DNA of 64,000 nucleotides, taken from Ligula intestinalis (taxonomy: Eukaryota; Platyhelminthes; Cestoda; Diphyllobothriidea; Diphyllobothriidae). Shown piece after piece: positions 11,310 to 22,205 of the stretch. The notes under the pieces are model-generated. The model had not been told where the DNA came from. It was given only the letters and a program-made list of their open reading frames with translations, and ran no database searches. The position numbers and the translations under genes are program-made. The stretch is from positions 63,632,141-63,696,140 of the forward strand of contig JAYGXS010000004.1 of NCBI GenBank assembly GCA_036362985.1. The letters run 5' to 3'. Position 1 is the first letter of the stretch. Every line of letters begins with the position of its first letter.

Positions 11310-11545
11310 GAGTTTTAAACAGCCTTATTTCTTATCGCTTACAAAAGTTTACTCTGTACGTACGCATTTTTCACACTGATTTTAGGTACCTCCATAAACT
11401 TAAATGTATTTTATAGAAAACATGCAAAAAACATGTTATTTATCGGACTCCTTGGGTTGACAATTCCGTTTTCTTTAAATTGTTTACTTAAGGGAAAGGT
11501 ATCTTTCGGTTTTGAAAAGTTTCTATTTATAAGGTGTTTTAAGAC
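11310..11545. mobile_element. Palindromic element P, left-arm fragment
   Basis: Holds ATCGCTTACAAAAG, a diverged CTGATTTTAGGTACCTCC, AAATGTATTTTATAGAAAACATGC and GGGAAAGGTATCTTTCGGTTTTGAAAAG in the order of the P left arm. It breaks off at about 11540. Confidence 0.5.
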
Positions 11546-11676
11546 CGGTACCAAAGACGCAAGACATGGTGCCAAGGCACGCGCAGATGGCGTGAGCATT
11601 GACCAATACAAAATGCCACCTCTCACCCACCTTCCGTTTACTCGCGGCTTGTCTACAAAGCATACCCACGCTCAGT

Positions 11677-11770
11677 GCTTTAGAAGAAGATGATGCGATG
11701 ACTGGAATTAGAGTTTTATTTTCCTGACGTTTTGGATTCGTGGAACCTGCATATTCTCCTCTATTGGCTC
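11677..11770 (-). mobile_element. Penelope-type 3' end, minus member of small inverted pair
   Basis: The minus strand shows AAAACGTCAGGAAAATAAAA, ATTCCAGTCATCGCATC and a TCTTCT tail. The GAAAC motif is altered to AAAAC. It abuts the plus copy 11771-11880, tails outwards. Confidence 0.45.
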
Positions 11771-11880
11771 AGTGCTTTCTCATTTCTCTAACGACGGCCT
11801 CTTCTGTGAAGCCGAAAGCCCGGAAAAATAAAATTGCCGTTTCATTGATCGCGTATTCTTCTTTACGCTCATATCTACTT
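11771..11880 (+). mobile_element. Penelope-type 3' end, plus member, hammerhead-like
   Basis: Core-like CTAACGA (11788-11794; G5 changed to A), a stem II hairpin GGCCTC/GAAGCC (11796-11813, one mismatch), GAAA (11814-11817), GCCC and GGAAAAATAAAA, then TTTCATTGATCGCGTA and TTCTTC. Compared with 31906-32022, stem II has changed on both sides. Confidence 0.45.
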
Positions 11881-11959
11881 TATACGGCATCAGTTATGAG
11901 TATGAATCGTCTTCATCTAACCTTCTTGGATTACTTATCTTAAAGCATATTCAAAAACT

Positions 11960-12533
11960 GGCAAAAGTAGCTTATGTAGCCCCACTCATATATCCGTTGT
12001 GCCCGCATTCTGTCCTGCAAAAACGGTGGTTATAGAGTTTTTGGGCGTGGGGAAATAGGACAGACAGAGAAGGAAATTTTTAGAAGTAAGTTTAAAGGGC
12101 AAGAACATAGTTGAAGTTGCTCCCCGCGGCCACTGGGAGCAGGTTGTTCTGCATGTAAATTGAAGGCGTGCGCAGCGCTTTGCTCCGCGGACTATGCTAA
12201 TCCAACTCCAGAATGCTAAGTTGGACCTCAGGTAAGTTTAAGTAGACAACCTCCTAACCACCATTTCAATTTTTCGGGACATTCAAAAAACCTGCAATTT
12301 GATAATCGGGTTTTTCCGCAATAAATTTAATGATAGTACTGATAAGGAAAATCTACAGATATAAATTAACAGCAATTCTAAATGCACTTAAATTAAAATG
12401 CATTTAGCACTTATTAAAGTATATTCCACTGTGTCCTAATTCGCCGCTCATAAAACCCGATAACCACGGTTTTCGTAGGAAAACATGCAGGTTTTAGGGA
12501 TTAATGAGTGGGGCTACATAAGCTACTGTTACC
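11960..12533 (+). mobile_element. 574-bp MITE M1 (Merlin-like)
   Basis: The ends GGCAAAAGTAGCTTATGTAG and CTACATAAGCTACTGTTACC are inverted repeats, continuing inward for roughly 80 bases. It is flanked by 8-bp duplications CAAAAACT (11952-11959) and CCAAAACT (12534-12541), one mismatch. It has no coding frame. An 8-bp duplication with GG-initial ends fits Merlin, a superfamily known from flatworms; hAT and P also make 8-bp duplications, so the assignment is inference. Confidence 0.8.
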
Positions 12534-12739
12534 CCAAAACTCATTAAATTGCAGGGTGACTATTACACTGCTGGCTACAGTAGATTCCTTTTCTCACGGA
12601 ATGTCAACCGAAATTCCAAAATGTTTTTAACCTCGAAAGAACTACTTACTACGGGTTTAATATTTTTTATTGTGCAACTTATCTCAAGAAATTTCAAGCA
12701 CGTGAGGCCGTTGGCTTTGGAACGAAAGTTTTTTTTGTG

Positions 12740-13490
12740 TCCGCATACAAAAAGTATAGTCCTCACATAATTGCAATTTGACTAGTAAGAATGTTTCAAC
12801 TTGCTTTTTAATGCCCTTTAGCTTAAAATACATTTTATAGGAAACCTGGACAAAAGTATCCTTGGTTGTACTCTTTTGGTATCAGACAATGTCCTCTTTC
12901 ACTTTTATAATTGAAAATATAATAATTTTGTTTTCAAAAAAATTTTTTATTGAAACTAATTTTGAACCCTACCGACCACTACACTTGGTTTCGAGATTTC
13001 CAAACAATACGCCACATACACTTTGTCTAAGCAGAGGTACACACTTTCTGACGGTATCGGGAAGAGAAAAAATAGTTTCAGAACATTTCGAAATGGGCGT
13101 AAGTCGTGCTGTATACTTTATAGACAACATTGATAGACTGACGGATAGGAAGTACCGAGAAGGGCCATTTCACAGCCGTAGAAAAATTAATAAGTTAAAC
13201 CTTTTTTAAATCTGAAAACACCATTTCTACGTGTATTACACTTGAAGAAGGCACAATCTGTAACCAAACGAATACAAAGAAGAATACTTTTATGCATATT
13301 TTCTATAAAATATATTTGAATGCATAAGGGCAGTGTAAACCAATAGAAAAATTCATACTACATGAATAGCCATTTCTTAGAGAAAATATTTTTTGGCAGT
13401 GGTCAGAAACTAGCCAGATCAAAAGCCGGCATCCTCATGTGACTGACAAATATTGAGACTAGGCTTAAGATAATCATTAGTAAAATTCTA
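12740..13490. mobile_element. Palindromic element P with diverged centre
   Basis: The left arm begins TCCGCATACAAAAAGTATAG; the right arm keeps ATAAAATATATTTGAATGCAT, AAGGGCAGTGTAAACCAATAG and AAAGCCGGCATCCTCATGTGACTGA. The centre contains a 115-codon frame (12862-13209) made of repeat sequence, with no recognisable protein domain. Confidence 0.5.
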
Positions 13491-14099
13491 CTTAAATAAT
13501 TTGTTCTTATGCAAAAGACGTCTCAGGTTTTCTGCTAACACTTTATGAGATAGGAAATAAAATGTAAGTACCGGTGGCCACGCCAGTAAATATTTGTAAA
13601 GGAAGAATTAAGTTAAGCACGCTCCCATAGAGGAGAGCGGATAGTTGAAAGCCGCGTAAAGATCAAAGTAGAGAAAATAAGCAAGCACTTATTTGCATCT
13701 GTTTTCTAGCGAAAGAGAAAATGCCTCAGGGAACGGGCAGTTTGTTGGATGAGATGTACATAAACAAATGGCTGAAACTGCACGGTCTATGATTTGTCTC
13801 AGTTCATAGCCGCAGGCCTTTTCCTCCACAAAGCGGCATTCGACTAGTGAATTTTAAATGAGCCACCGGCAGGCAGATTTTTTCTCGAACATGTGTTGTC
13901 CTTGACGTAGACGGAAAAAAGCTGCCATTTTTACTGAAGAAGTCGGGCGATGAAGCAGGTGGTCAGATGCGTGAGTAATGAGGCAAGAATTTTGAGCAGC
14001 TGATCACAAGACTGCTGAAACACCTAGGCTCTGACGGTCCTGTCGGTTACTTTTTTGTGTAGACTAGAAGATGTTAAAAAAATGAAATGAAAAGAATTT
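13491..14099. other. No gene seen
   Basis: Unremarkable AT-rich sequence, with no frame or repeat match that I can support. Confidence 0.3.
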
Positions 14100-14400
14100 T
14101 CGGGTCAACTGAATTATTCAAATCTGCCACCCCTCCCTAACAATTCAGGATGCCTTGTAGTCATTCTGGTGGATTCTAGACGATTGCTTAGGAAATTTTG
14201 CTTGGGTAGTCAGTGTACTCTATCCCTATTGATGGATTTCATATGTGCAGTAGGCTAGGTGGCTTTCGGCGTGCCCTCACGGCTCAATTGGAAGAGCGTT
14301 GGCTGTAGTAAAGCCTTCTCTGTCGGTGTGGGCTCGAAACCTACTGAGGTCATGATTTGTTCAAATTGGGTCACTTGATTTATCTAAATCTACCGACCCC
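14100..14400 (+). mobile_element. SINE A
   Basis: Body with GATTGCTTAGGAAATTTTGC and GGTAGTCAGTGTACTC, then a tRNA-like head at about 14275-14345 (ACGGCTCAATTGGAAGAGCG as A box, GGGCTCGAAACCTAC as B box) and the closing CAAATTGGGTCACTTGATTT. Same order as at 23520-23790. Confidence 0.65.
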
Positions 14401-15764
14401 CGCGCATAATAAAAACGGCATGAATTTGGTTGTTTCGAAAAATCCAGGTGCAACAATAATCACGCATTAGGTTTTATAAAGTGACCAAGCTGAAAAAAGT
14501 CTTAATTCTTTGAAACTAAAAAACCGGAATACACTGTATTTTTAAAAAAAATCCACTTTGTTAAGGACAGGCCCATTGATCCGTTATCATGCTGTCCTGA
14601 TTATTCGTTCCACGGTGCACTATCGATCGGTACAAGCTGCACGAATGATGAGATCGACGAAGCCGCCAGCCGTGATTAATGTTCTACCTTATCACACTGT
14701 TCAGGTCGAAAGCCACTCGGCATATTACCCCTCCTTTAAGGCCACAATCTGATCGGCCCAACCTGTACTCTCCGCTTGCTAAAGCACTTCTACTTCTGCG
14801 CCCTTCTTGTTGTGTTCTTCCTTGGGGGCTCACACAAGGCGTAGTAAGACGGCGATATCGCAGTATTTGGCTACATTTATAACACACTGTGCACCCCGCA
14901 GTAGGTAAGATGTAGACATTGTGACCTGTGCGCAAATTGGTTTGTAATATTAGTAGACTTGCACAGCACTGCCGCACTCTCTTCCCCACACCCATCAAGG
15001 TCTAGTGTCAGAAGAGATTCAAGAACAAATCAGAAGTGCAAACGGGAGCCGATATAGAAAGTGGCCCGAGCCTACACATTGATGTTCCACAAAACCCTCC
15101 AAAACATAGCGAAATAATATTTCCGATAAACTTATTATGACAAGCTTTCGACAAACCCATGCAAGCCTTACTTTTGCTTGGGTATATTATCGTTATGGCA
15201 ACGTGTATCACGGAAATCCACCAGTTAATCTCATTTGCCGTAAGCGGTCTCATAGGTTGTCTCGGCCGGTAAGGAAAAGGCTTTGATCTCATTCATCTCG
15301 AAAGGCTAGTCAATCTGAGGTCAGATAATTTTTGCTTAATAAACTAGCTGTTGGCTGGGCGTTTACCTAACGGCCAAGATTCTCCGAAAAAGACTCGACT
15401 ATTAACGTGGTGATCAGACATGCCCTAGTTTATATAAAGAACACAACCTTGGAGGTTTTCGGGATCCATAATCTGTCATATGAACATTATTAGGATAGTA
15501 GCCTGCTATATCAAACTTTCGACGAGTAAGAGCTAAAGTAGAGCAAAGAAGAACATTTAGTCCGAAGCATTATCACTCAGATCACGAAATAAACTCTTCA
15601 GGCTGTTATCTAGAATTTCCAAATGCCAACTAAAGCTACATATTTATAATGAATCAGAGAAGATATGGGCACCGTTTGTCACGTACCACATCGAAATCTT
15701 ATAATTTGGTAACCCGGTTTCCAACCACCCTAACCAGCGGGCCACGAGCTCGTCGTTTAGTTGG
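14401..15764. other. No gene seen
   Basis: The stretch 14549-15000 is GC-richer and begins TGTTAAGGACAGGCCCA, which looks a little like a solo LTR, but no terminal CA with a matching target duplication was found. The rest is featureless. Confidence 0.3.
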
Positions 15765-16045
15765 TTTGAGGTCAGAGCTATTGGCACTCGATAAAGAATG
15801 CTCACCCGACAGATGAGTTCCGTTAGCAGTCGGGTGAACTTTCTTCAATGATTATCAATATCTCCGATCTAAAACCGTTTGGACAACGAGCTCGTGGTTC
15901 AATGGTTAGGGCATTTGACGCTGATCAAAGAGGCTGCGAGCTCGAGGCTCGGGTCTGACACCACTTAGGTCTGGGTATGACTGGCTAATAAGCCAGAAAT
16001 GGCCATTCCAGTCCCCTTGTCTTCGTCGGCCATATCGTCTGCCTA
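15765..16045 (+). mobile_element. SINE B, ribozyme core deleted
   Basis: A 3' tail of a first copy (GACAGATGAGTTCCGTTAGC, GTCGGGTGAA) is followed by a tRNA-like head at about 15888: GAGCTCGTGGTTCAATGGTT (A box), TGATCAAAGAGGCTGCGAGC and a diverged B box. After GGTATGACTGG the CTGATGACGG segment is missing, leaving CTAATAAGCC, AGAAATGGCCATT and CCAGTC. The head's TTGACGCTGATCAA resembles a tRNA-Gln anticodon arm. Confidence 0.65.
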
Positions 16046-16790
16046 TGTATTACTTTGCCTGAACGTGACCCCAATGTAATTTGGGACGCTGCAAAAGTTA
16101 TCTGTCGCTTAAGTTAGACTTTTAGTTCATAGTCAGTGTAAGATATATTATTGGAACATTATGCATCCCCTAAACGAGCTGCGTGATAGATGCGCTGGAA
16201 CAAGAAGGGGACTTCATCAGGACACAACAAACATTATTCGAGTTGCACTCCCATAAAAGATGCTCAACACGAGGGGTGTTGGTCGCAGGCGTAGGTGCAG
16301 GCTTTTGGTGACTCAGTATGCGCAGACAATCACCACGCGAAGGCTCATCACTGCCCACCAGTGCAAATGTACTGGTTGACTACGCCCGTCTGTCTAGCCA
16401 ATCACCTGCCTAGGTTGACACACGCAGGCGCCGCTCCAGACGCTGTAGTGATTCCCGCAACCACCTCACTTCAGACATCCCCCTTTGGCGTGCGGCTGCT
16501 CACTCGTCTGACAGTCAATTTTGCGAATACCTTTTCTCCATTCCTTGTGTACAGAATAAATAGTTTCTTCCACTCTGTCCTTCCAAAGACTTATTTTCTA
16601 CCAAGGAACTGGGCCTAGAAGATCATAATGACAGGGCTTAACCTCATTTACCTTACTTTCTAGATAGGCTCACGCTGCGACAGCCACTCATTAATGGCAC
16701 TCCCACTAATTGGGCTCTGAGTCAGACGTGGCGGTTCCAACTGCCTACGCCCGATCCTGCGTGCGATCATTTTATTTCTGACTTGAAATC
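16046..16790. other. No gene seen
   Basis: A 107-codon plus-strand frame at 16295-16618 is open, but its product has no recognisable domain and the region has no clear splice sites. Confidence 0.3.
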
Positions 16791-16794
16791 CGGC

Positions 16795-16965
16795 AGGGTG
16801 CTGGTGAAGGAAGATAGAGTGTTTTAGATACAGCGCAAGTTTACTATCACTTTAAACTACTCCACGCCTGTAAGTCACCGTCCCTGCGCCATGACGCCAA
16901 GGGAAACACGGTGTACATAGTCTGAATCGAATAGACTAGATAACCTTTCTATAAATTAACACTGT
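16795..16965 (-). repeat. Dispersed repeat F
   Basis: The CAGGGTGCTGGTGAAGGAAG block, ACTATCACTTTAAACTACTCC and AAGTCACCGTCCCTGCGCC match F at 4385 and 38285. It is the longest F copy and shows the relation to repeat H (TTTAA.GTGA..GTA, then CTGT.TC.A and CACTCT in both). Confidence 0.5.
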
Positions 16966-17219
16966 CAATTTACTATCAGTAGGGTCGGGGGTATTATTTA
17001 AACGAGTTCTGTAAAGCGCCAGGTTGGAAAGTCTGCGTGTTTTCCACCGTATCTGCTTCAGTTTAGTTCCTCAGCCCTTCGGACGAGGAGGTAATCAAAA
17101 AATCTCTTTATCATACAGAACTGGGTCTGAAAAAAGTCGAAGAGTAATTATATTTCCTTAGGAACTTCATTTCGGCCGTTCCGACGGATAAATGGTAGTG
17201 TCTTCCCTGCCCTTTCTAA

Positions 17220-17365
17220 GCGGAGGCTTCCTTATAGCGTAGTCTTACTATCACTGTGCAATAAAAGCCGTGACTTAGAAGGCTGCCGACGGACGGGATA
17301 ATTGGAGCCACCCAATCAACTCAGTGTGCGTTTGTATAGACTGACTGAGGCAATTGCCCCTTCAG
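17220..17365 (+). repeat. Partial repeat E
   Basis: CACTGTGCAATAAAAGCCGTG and the following ACGGGATAATTGGAG, then CAGTGTGCGTTTGTAT, match the middle of repeat E. The block GGCTGCAATGGCTCC is not present. Confidence 0.35.
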
Positions 17366-17489
17366 AGTTTGGGCTCCATGGCGTGCCCATTCCATGCGAT
17401 CTGAGTCACATGTAATGTCATGCATAGGAGCGACTCCGGCTGCGCCAACAACCTGCGCCCTCTTTGGCATCGGGTCTTCTTGATTTGGT

Positions 17490-17935
17490 TATTGTAACAG
17501 GAACACGAGTGGCAGTGCACCCAAAAGCATAGGCGAACTGAGTCATACGCGCAGACAAACAACGGGTGCTAGCGACCGTTCACACAGGGTGAGGAACTAT
17601 CGATCCGCGTGCACACGCAACGACTGCTCATACAGCTTCGGAAACTATCGATCAGCGCGCATAGGTTACGACCGTTAACACAGGCTCGAAAACTATCGAT
17701 CAGCGTGCATTGGTGAAGACCGCTCACACAGCTTGGCAAAATATCGATCAGCGGCAAGTCAGAACACCGGTCGCACACGATAGGCCAGAATTATTCCAGA
17801 AGGAGCAAAACCTTATCAATAAGTTGGAGTAGGCAAGCTGGAAAATCTGCTGTTTTATAATGAAATGAATAAAGACGTTGCCACCAAAGCCGGCTCTTTG
17901 CCTTCTTCTGCCTATTAGGCTGAAACATAACAGTT
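17490..17935. repeat. Dispersed repeat holding a 48-bp minisatellite
   Basis: The flanks of the minisatellite recur at 27685-28025: CACCCA.G, GCGCAGACAAACA and CAGAACACCGG before and after, and GCAAAACCTTAT, GGCAAGCTG, TTGCCTTCTTC further on. So the minisatellite is carried inside a dispersed repeat of about 440 bases. Its full ends and class are unknown. Confidence 0.55.
17569..17760. repeat. 48-bp minisatellite, four units
   Basis: The anchor ACTATCGATC recurs at 17596, 17644 and 17692, with AATATCGATC at 17740, exactly 48 bases apart. Since 48 is a multiple of three, the minus strand stays open for 69 codons (17569-17778) as a 16-residue repeat containing LIDSFR and CVNGR. I regard coding as unlikely but open. 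The copy at 27745-27870 has only two units. Confidence 0.7.
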
Positions 17936-18099
17936 ATGACACCAAACCCAGCCGAGAAGGTAGGAGAGATTGTGGTGGATGGAGTGCAAGCCTTCTACCT
18001 CGTTAAGCCAAATCATACGCAGGTACCGTCCCTGTGCAACAATGCGGTAGGGGATACCGTTAAGCCAATCGAAATCGGCGCTCAAACTTTCCTTTAGTA

Positions 18100-19660
18100 T
18101 TATCTAAGACGCATTTGCTTTAAGATATATGCGTGTTCCTTTAGTTGTCCATTTGTGGATGGCATACGACAATGAACTGTAAAACGCTGACCCTCGAAAT
18201 GCGTTTTGAACTCGCAGATGCTTTAACAGACGCGAAACATAAGTGATGCGCTTGATGAAGCCTGTATCAGGACGAAAAACTTCCTAGGCTATGCACATCG
18301 GACTAAATAATTCAAAGACGACTGCGGAAAACAAACTCAGCTACATATTAATCTGCTCCGAGTGGTTGACGCAAAGTGATCAACGCCATAATCATATCAG
18401 GGTGCAGAAAACGCCCGCACACCTTTCAAATAGATGTCGAGAACGCACAAGTTATTTTCAGAATGGTAATGCAGCCCAGCTGGAAGTTAAACACGCGTGA
18501 AAAAACTCCACGGACTTTCTCTATCTCTCCCTGTGTGAGCCAATACACCCGTCACCAGCTATACAGAAGAGAAAAATCCAGGTACTGAAACAGTGAGTAA
18601 AGCAACAAAAAGTTTTTTTTAGGTGGACAAATACGACCATCTTTTGTGCTAACAAAACTGTACCAAGTTGCAGGCAAACCTGACCTTGGCGGACCTACTA
18701 GGCGTCGCTACGACGCTAGCGATGGATAAGTAGTGTTTTCAGTCTCAAACGAGTCAAATTAAATTGAGCATTTTGCGCTATTTGTGGTCAGCTGTGCGAA
18801 CAAAGCCGAGGTGAAAGCGAACTTTTATCGGCTATTGTTCCGTTCGGGATACCTCAGGGGAGACGTTCAAAAGCAAATTTAGCATCGCTTACTCGGGAAT
18901 TCCAAGTTGATAAAGCAAAGAGATACAACCAAACTTAAAAAAGTGGCGAAATGCTTGAAATCTACAGCGGACTTGACGACTGTCGCTTTCGATCCCTCGT
19001 TGGAGTGATATTTGACCCCCTTATGAAAGGCAAACTTCATGATTCTTGTTGTTAGCAGAAATACACACCGGTGCCTAGTAAAGGTTAAGGATACACAGAG
19101 GGTAGAGTTTTTTGAACTCGGATCTCCGATGGACACCCAACTTGTTTTTCTGTCTGAAATCAGAGAAAGTTTTCCACCATTGCTTCTTTAACTGAACGAT
19201 TTAAGAGACATGCTAATGCCATTTGACTTGAAAGTATTCAAGCCCTGTCCGCATACAATGTTGCTTGAGCGAATTTTTCCGGAACATGTACTTTTAAAAG
19301 CCTTGATGTTTAAAAAAAGCCCTTTTAACCATCATTTAATTTTTTCCTAAAGCGGCGTAGAACTTTGGAAGACCAGAGCATCTCTGGGAACGAGGATAAA
19401 GAAACTGGAGCAAAATATTGAAACAAACGCTAAGCCAACAGCCTCCATGAAAATTAAGCATGGTGAGAGCACCAGCTGGTGGCCGCATGAACGCTATGGG
19501 GAACATTCAGGTTACTTGAAACATAACAAAAAATTATTGGTTAGTACATCCTGGGTTGATGCTTTTGCGGATCGGGCCAACCGATTGTGTTTCGCAAAGC
19601 TAATAATAACTGATATGCTACTAGCTAAGTGTAAGTAACACATGTTTGTTATGTTTTCAG
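18100..19660. other. No gene seen
   Basis: The 85-codon minus frame at 18879-19136 and the 63-codon plus frame at 19447-19638 have no recognisable domains. A weak F-like match lies just before, at 17995-18095 (GGTACCGTCCCTGTGC). Confidence 0.3.
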
Positions 19661-19669
19661 TTTACCGGC

Positions 19670-19810
19670 GTAGATAATGGCAACGTAGTATAGCTATTTC
19701 GGGCTGTTGGCCCTCGTCAGCTACGTACAGCGTGCTCAAGTGTAGCAACTGAAATTGCCGCCAGACCCGAGATTTGAACTCGCGCCTCGCCGACAGTCAT
19801 TAGGTGACAT
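19670..19810 (-). mobile_element. SINE B fragment with intact hammerhead
   Basis: The minus strand has the B box part of the tRNA-like head (CGAGTTCAAATCTCGGG, about 19770-19786), then GGCAATTTCAGTTGCTACAC and the hammerhead at 19683-19726. The A-box half of the head is not recognisable. The element breaks off shortly after the ribozyme. Confidence 0.65.
19683..19726 (-). ncRNA. Hammerhead ribozyme, type I, all core bases intact
   Basis: Minus strand: stem I ACGTAG (19721-19726) with CTACGT (19683-19688), 6 bp; core CTGACGA (19714-19720); stem II GGGC/GCCC abutting the core, loop CAACA (19701-19713); GAA (19698-19700); stem III ATAGCTAT (19690-19697), which can form a 2-bp stem with a 4-base loop or pair with a second molecule; A17 at 19689. 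Every conserved nucleotide (C3 U4 G5 A6 G8 A9, G12 A13 A14, A15.1-U16.1, H17) is present and the first stem II pair is the usual G-C. Predicted cut is after A17; an AUA site is allowed but slower than GUC. Hammerheads are known in SINE-like elements of schistosomes, so the context fits. Activity is untested. Confidence 0.82.
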
Positions 19811-20088
19811 CTTGGGCATCGGAGGTCAATTCAGAATTTTTGAAATACTTTCATCTATCGCCTTTTGTTTTTTGGCTATAAAACGCGCCTGAAATCTGAA
19901 TAGTGGACTCCTTGGTCTTGCGGGCTTGAGTGGGGAAGTCTTCGTGCTCCACGTGCACAGCCGAGGGCGGACAGGATGAGCAAGATATCAGAGTTGAGCG
20001 TTGAGGAAGTTAACGGCAATTTTGCAATGTGTTGCAAATTGAAAAATATTATTTTAGTGATATTTTTATGATTATCATCAGGTGACAT

Positions 20089-21900
20089 TATCTCAAGATT
20101 TTTAAGTCATGCCAGAATACCAGTTTTTTAAAGTTTCACAAGTTCGCCGATTGCAACAAACACATTTGTCAAAAATGACTCCTTAATTTGTATAGATTTT
20201 ATTCATTGATTTTCGATATCCATTGCAATTCAAATAACATCATCTTTCCTTGCACCTGGTTGGTAGCAAATAAACCTACTAAAAATTGTATACTTGGAGG
20301 CAGGTTACACTCAAGATTTGCACAGTTGTTTATTTTCCAGCACAACTTTCAATTGCATTTGCGTCAACGGTTTTTAGAATATACGCTATGCAATGAAAGT
20401 CATACATTTTTCGATATTGTTCAGCAGAGGTTATATCGGCTCCATAAATTTTACGATGGACGTGGACCTTGCCGTATACCTCATAACCAACAGGAATTAA
20501 CGGTCATTTACGGTGATGCATGAATGGACATTTCACAGTCCTGAAAACCTCTTAATTAGAAATCCTTTCCAAATAAAGGATACTTAATGTGTTCACGAAA
20601 AAATATTTTTCTGCACGTTTTCTCTACGATATACTTCAATTTAGGACAATCCAAAAAAGTTTGAAATGTTTCGCAAGTTGAGCAGCCATTTTTATTATCT
20701 GTTGCAGGTGGTCGGGAAGAGACCAATTAAAAATCCGGAATCATGGCGTGACTGCAGTCTAATCGTGATAATCAATATTTCAAGCCCTCAGCTGAGTATG
20801 CTAAATGACCTTACTCCTGCAGAATGCCAAAATTTGCAAAAGACCGATAATCCCTAGCAAATTGGCATTAACGCATCGAAAGCGCATCTTCTTATATTTT
20901 TGGCCAACATTTCATGAGGTAGGTCAGATATTGTACTTAATAATGTGCCATTTGGCAACCGGCCAAATGTGGACCAGTCGAGGGGAGAAATTTTCACAAA
21001 TTGATACTAATGTTTAATAATTACATAGGAGTTTTCGGCGGTGTATGTCCGCAGGTAGCAATTGCTATCCTCGGAAAAGAGGACAGATCCAAACGGGGAT
21101 GTAACAATGAACGACTTGTGCAGTCGGGCCGTTAACAAATTCCCCTTACTCTCGCAAATAGTGGGGTTTCAGACACAGATGTAACTTTTTCGCTGACGTC
21201 ATTTTCTGATGAAAAAAAAGAACTAAAAAGCAACTTGCTGATACCTCTGTTTTTGCGAGTGCAAGGATATTTGCGCATAGAGGTAAAAATTCAGTTGCGT
21301 CAAAGTTCTGCTCCGTGGTGAATAAAAAATTGAGCTTCTGATCAAACTGATTAGAATTTAACTCGCGTGAGCATAGGAAAAGTAAAATTTGGTGGAAGAG
21401 AAGGTCAAAGTAACCAGACTATTAAAATTCTGCTTCAGTCGAGCAGTAGTGGATAAAGGTTAGCTGGTCATGTAGCTGCAGGGCTTGATATGTGGGTGAA
21501 AAGTCAGCTAGACTGCTCAAGGTAGCTCATATCGACCAGGTATTTGCTGACAACGATGGTAAACATCGCTTGTTCGCGGTCGGTATCCTTGATAAAAATG
21601 GCAGACTCTTGTAGAAATCCCAACATTTCTGCTTTTTCCAGGGTTAACGTTTAATGCAAAACAGAGAGACAAACACGACTTTTGCTGAGAAATGAAAATT
21701 ATCTGGCAGAAAACATGAACACAGCGACGCTTTGCGTAATGGCTAAATATCCGCCTATGCCTGCTCAGCAGGTCATTCGACCGTTTCCCTTTTAATCTAA
21801 TTCCATCAGAAATTGTTACAGACATGTAAGTAGAGCACTTAAATTTGATGATGTCGTTAAAAGTTTGGTTTTGAGCGTCCAGAACAAAATACTTGCGCGT
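20089..21900. other. No gene seen; weak P-like sequence
   Basis: Around 20540-20690 a stretch with GCACGTTTTCTCTACGATATACTTCAA resembles a diverged right arm of element P. The 111-codon plus frame at 20188-20523 and the 102-codon minus frame at 21517-21825 have no recognisable domains or splice context. Confidence 0.3.
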
Positions 21901-21904
21901 ATAC

Positions 21905-22205
21905 AGTAAAAAGAAGGCCTACACCGATCAGTTACACGATACACTCACCCGTCCATGGCGCCTTTGGAACTCAAACTCTAGGCTATGCCGCAAGGCGGCC
22001 GACAATAAAGGCAGAAAGACGTAACCAAAAAAGACAAGGAAGACTAGGATAGCCCTTCCTGGCTTATTAGCCGTCGTAAGCTACTCATACCCAACCCATT
22101 TGTTGCTCCACAAATGAGTGCCCCACTCGAGGTTCGAACTCACGACCTTGATAGTTAGAAGTCCAAAGCTCTTACCACTGTGCCACGGAGTCATTGTCTC
22201 GGCTG
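21905..22205 (-). mobile_element. SINE B
   Basis: Minus strand: a head with TGACTCCGTGGCACAGTGGTAA (A box) and GTGAGTTCGAACCTCGA (B box), then GGGTATGAGTAG, a decayed hammerhead (core CTTACGA, GGCTAATAAGCC hairpin, GGAA instead of GAAA), then the 3' body shared with 8848-8975. This is the best-preserved full-length copy of this subfamily. Confidence 0.7.

Noticed and set aside
12862..13209. 115-codon gene
   Set aside because: Lies in the centre of a palindromic element P; the residues match no domain and homologous positions in other P copies are not open.
14549..15000. Possible solo LTR beginning TGTTAAGGACAGG
   Set aside because: GC-rich block with a TG start, but no CA end with a matching target duplication and no second copy in the window.
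15965..16010. Hammerhead in the 15.9-kb SINE B
   Set aside because: The CTGATGACGG segment is deleted, so there is no core.
17569..17778. Gene for a 16-residue repeat protein
   Set aside because: The frame is open because the unit is 48 bases. There is no start context, and the second genomic copy has a different unit number.
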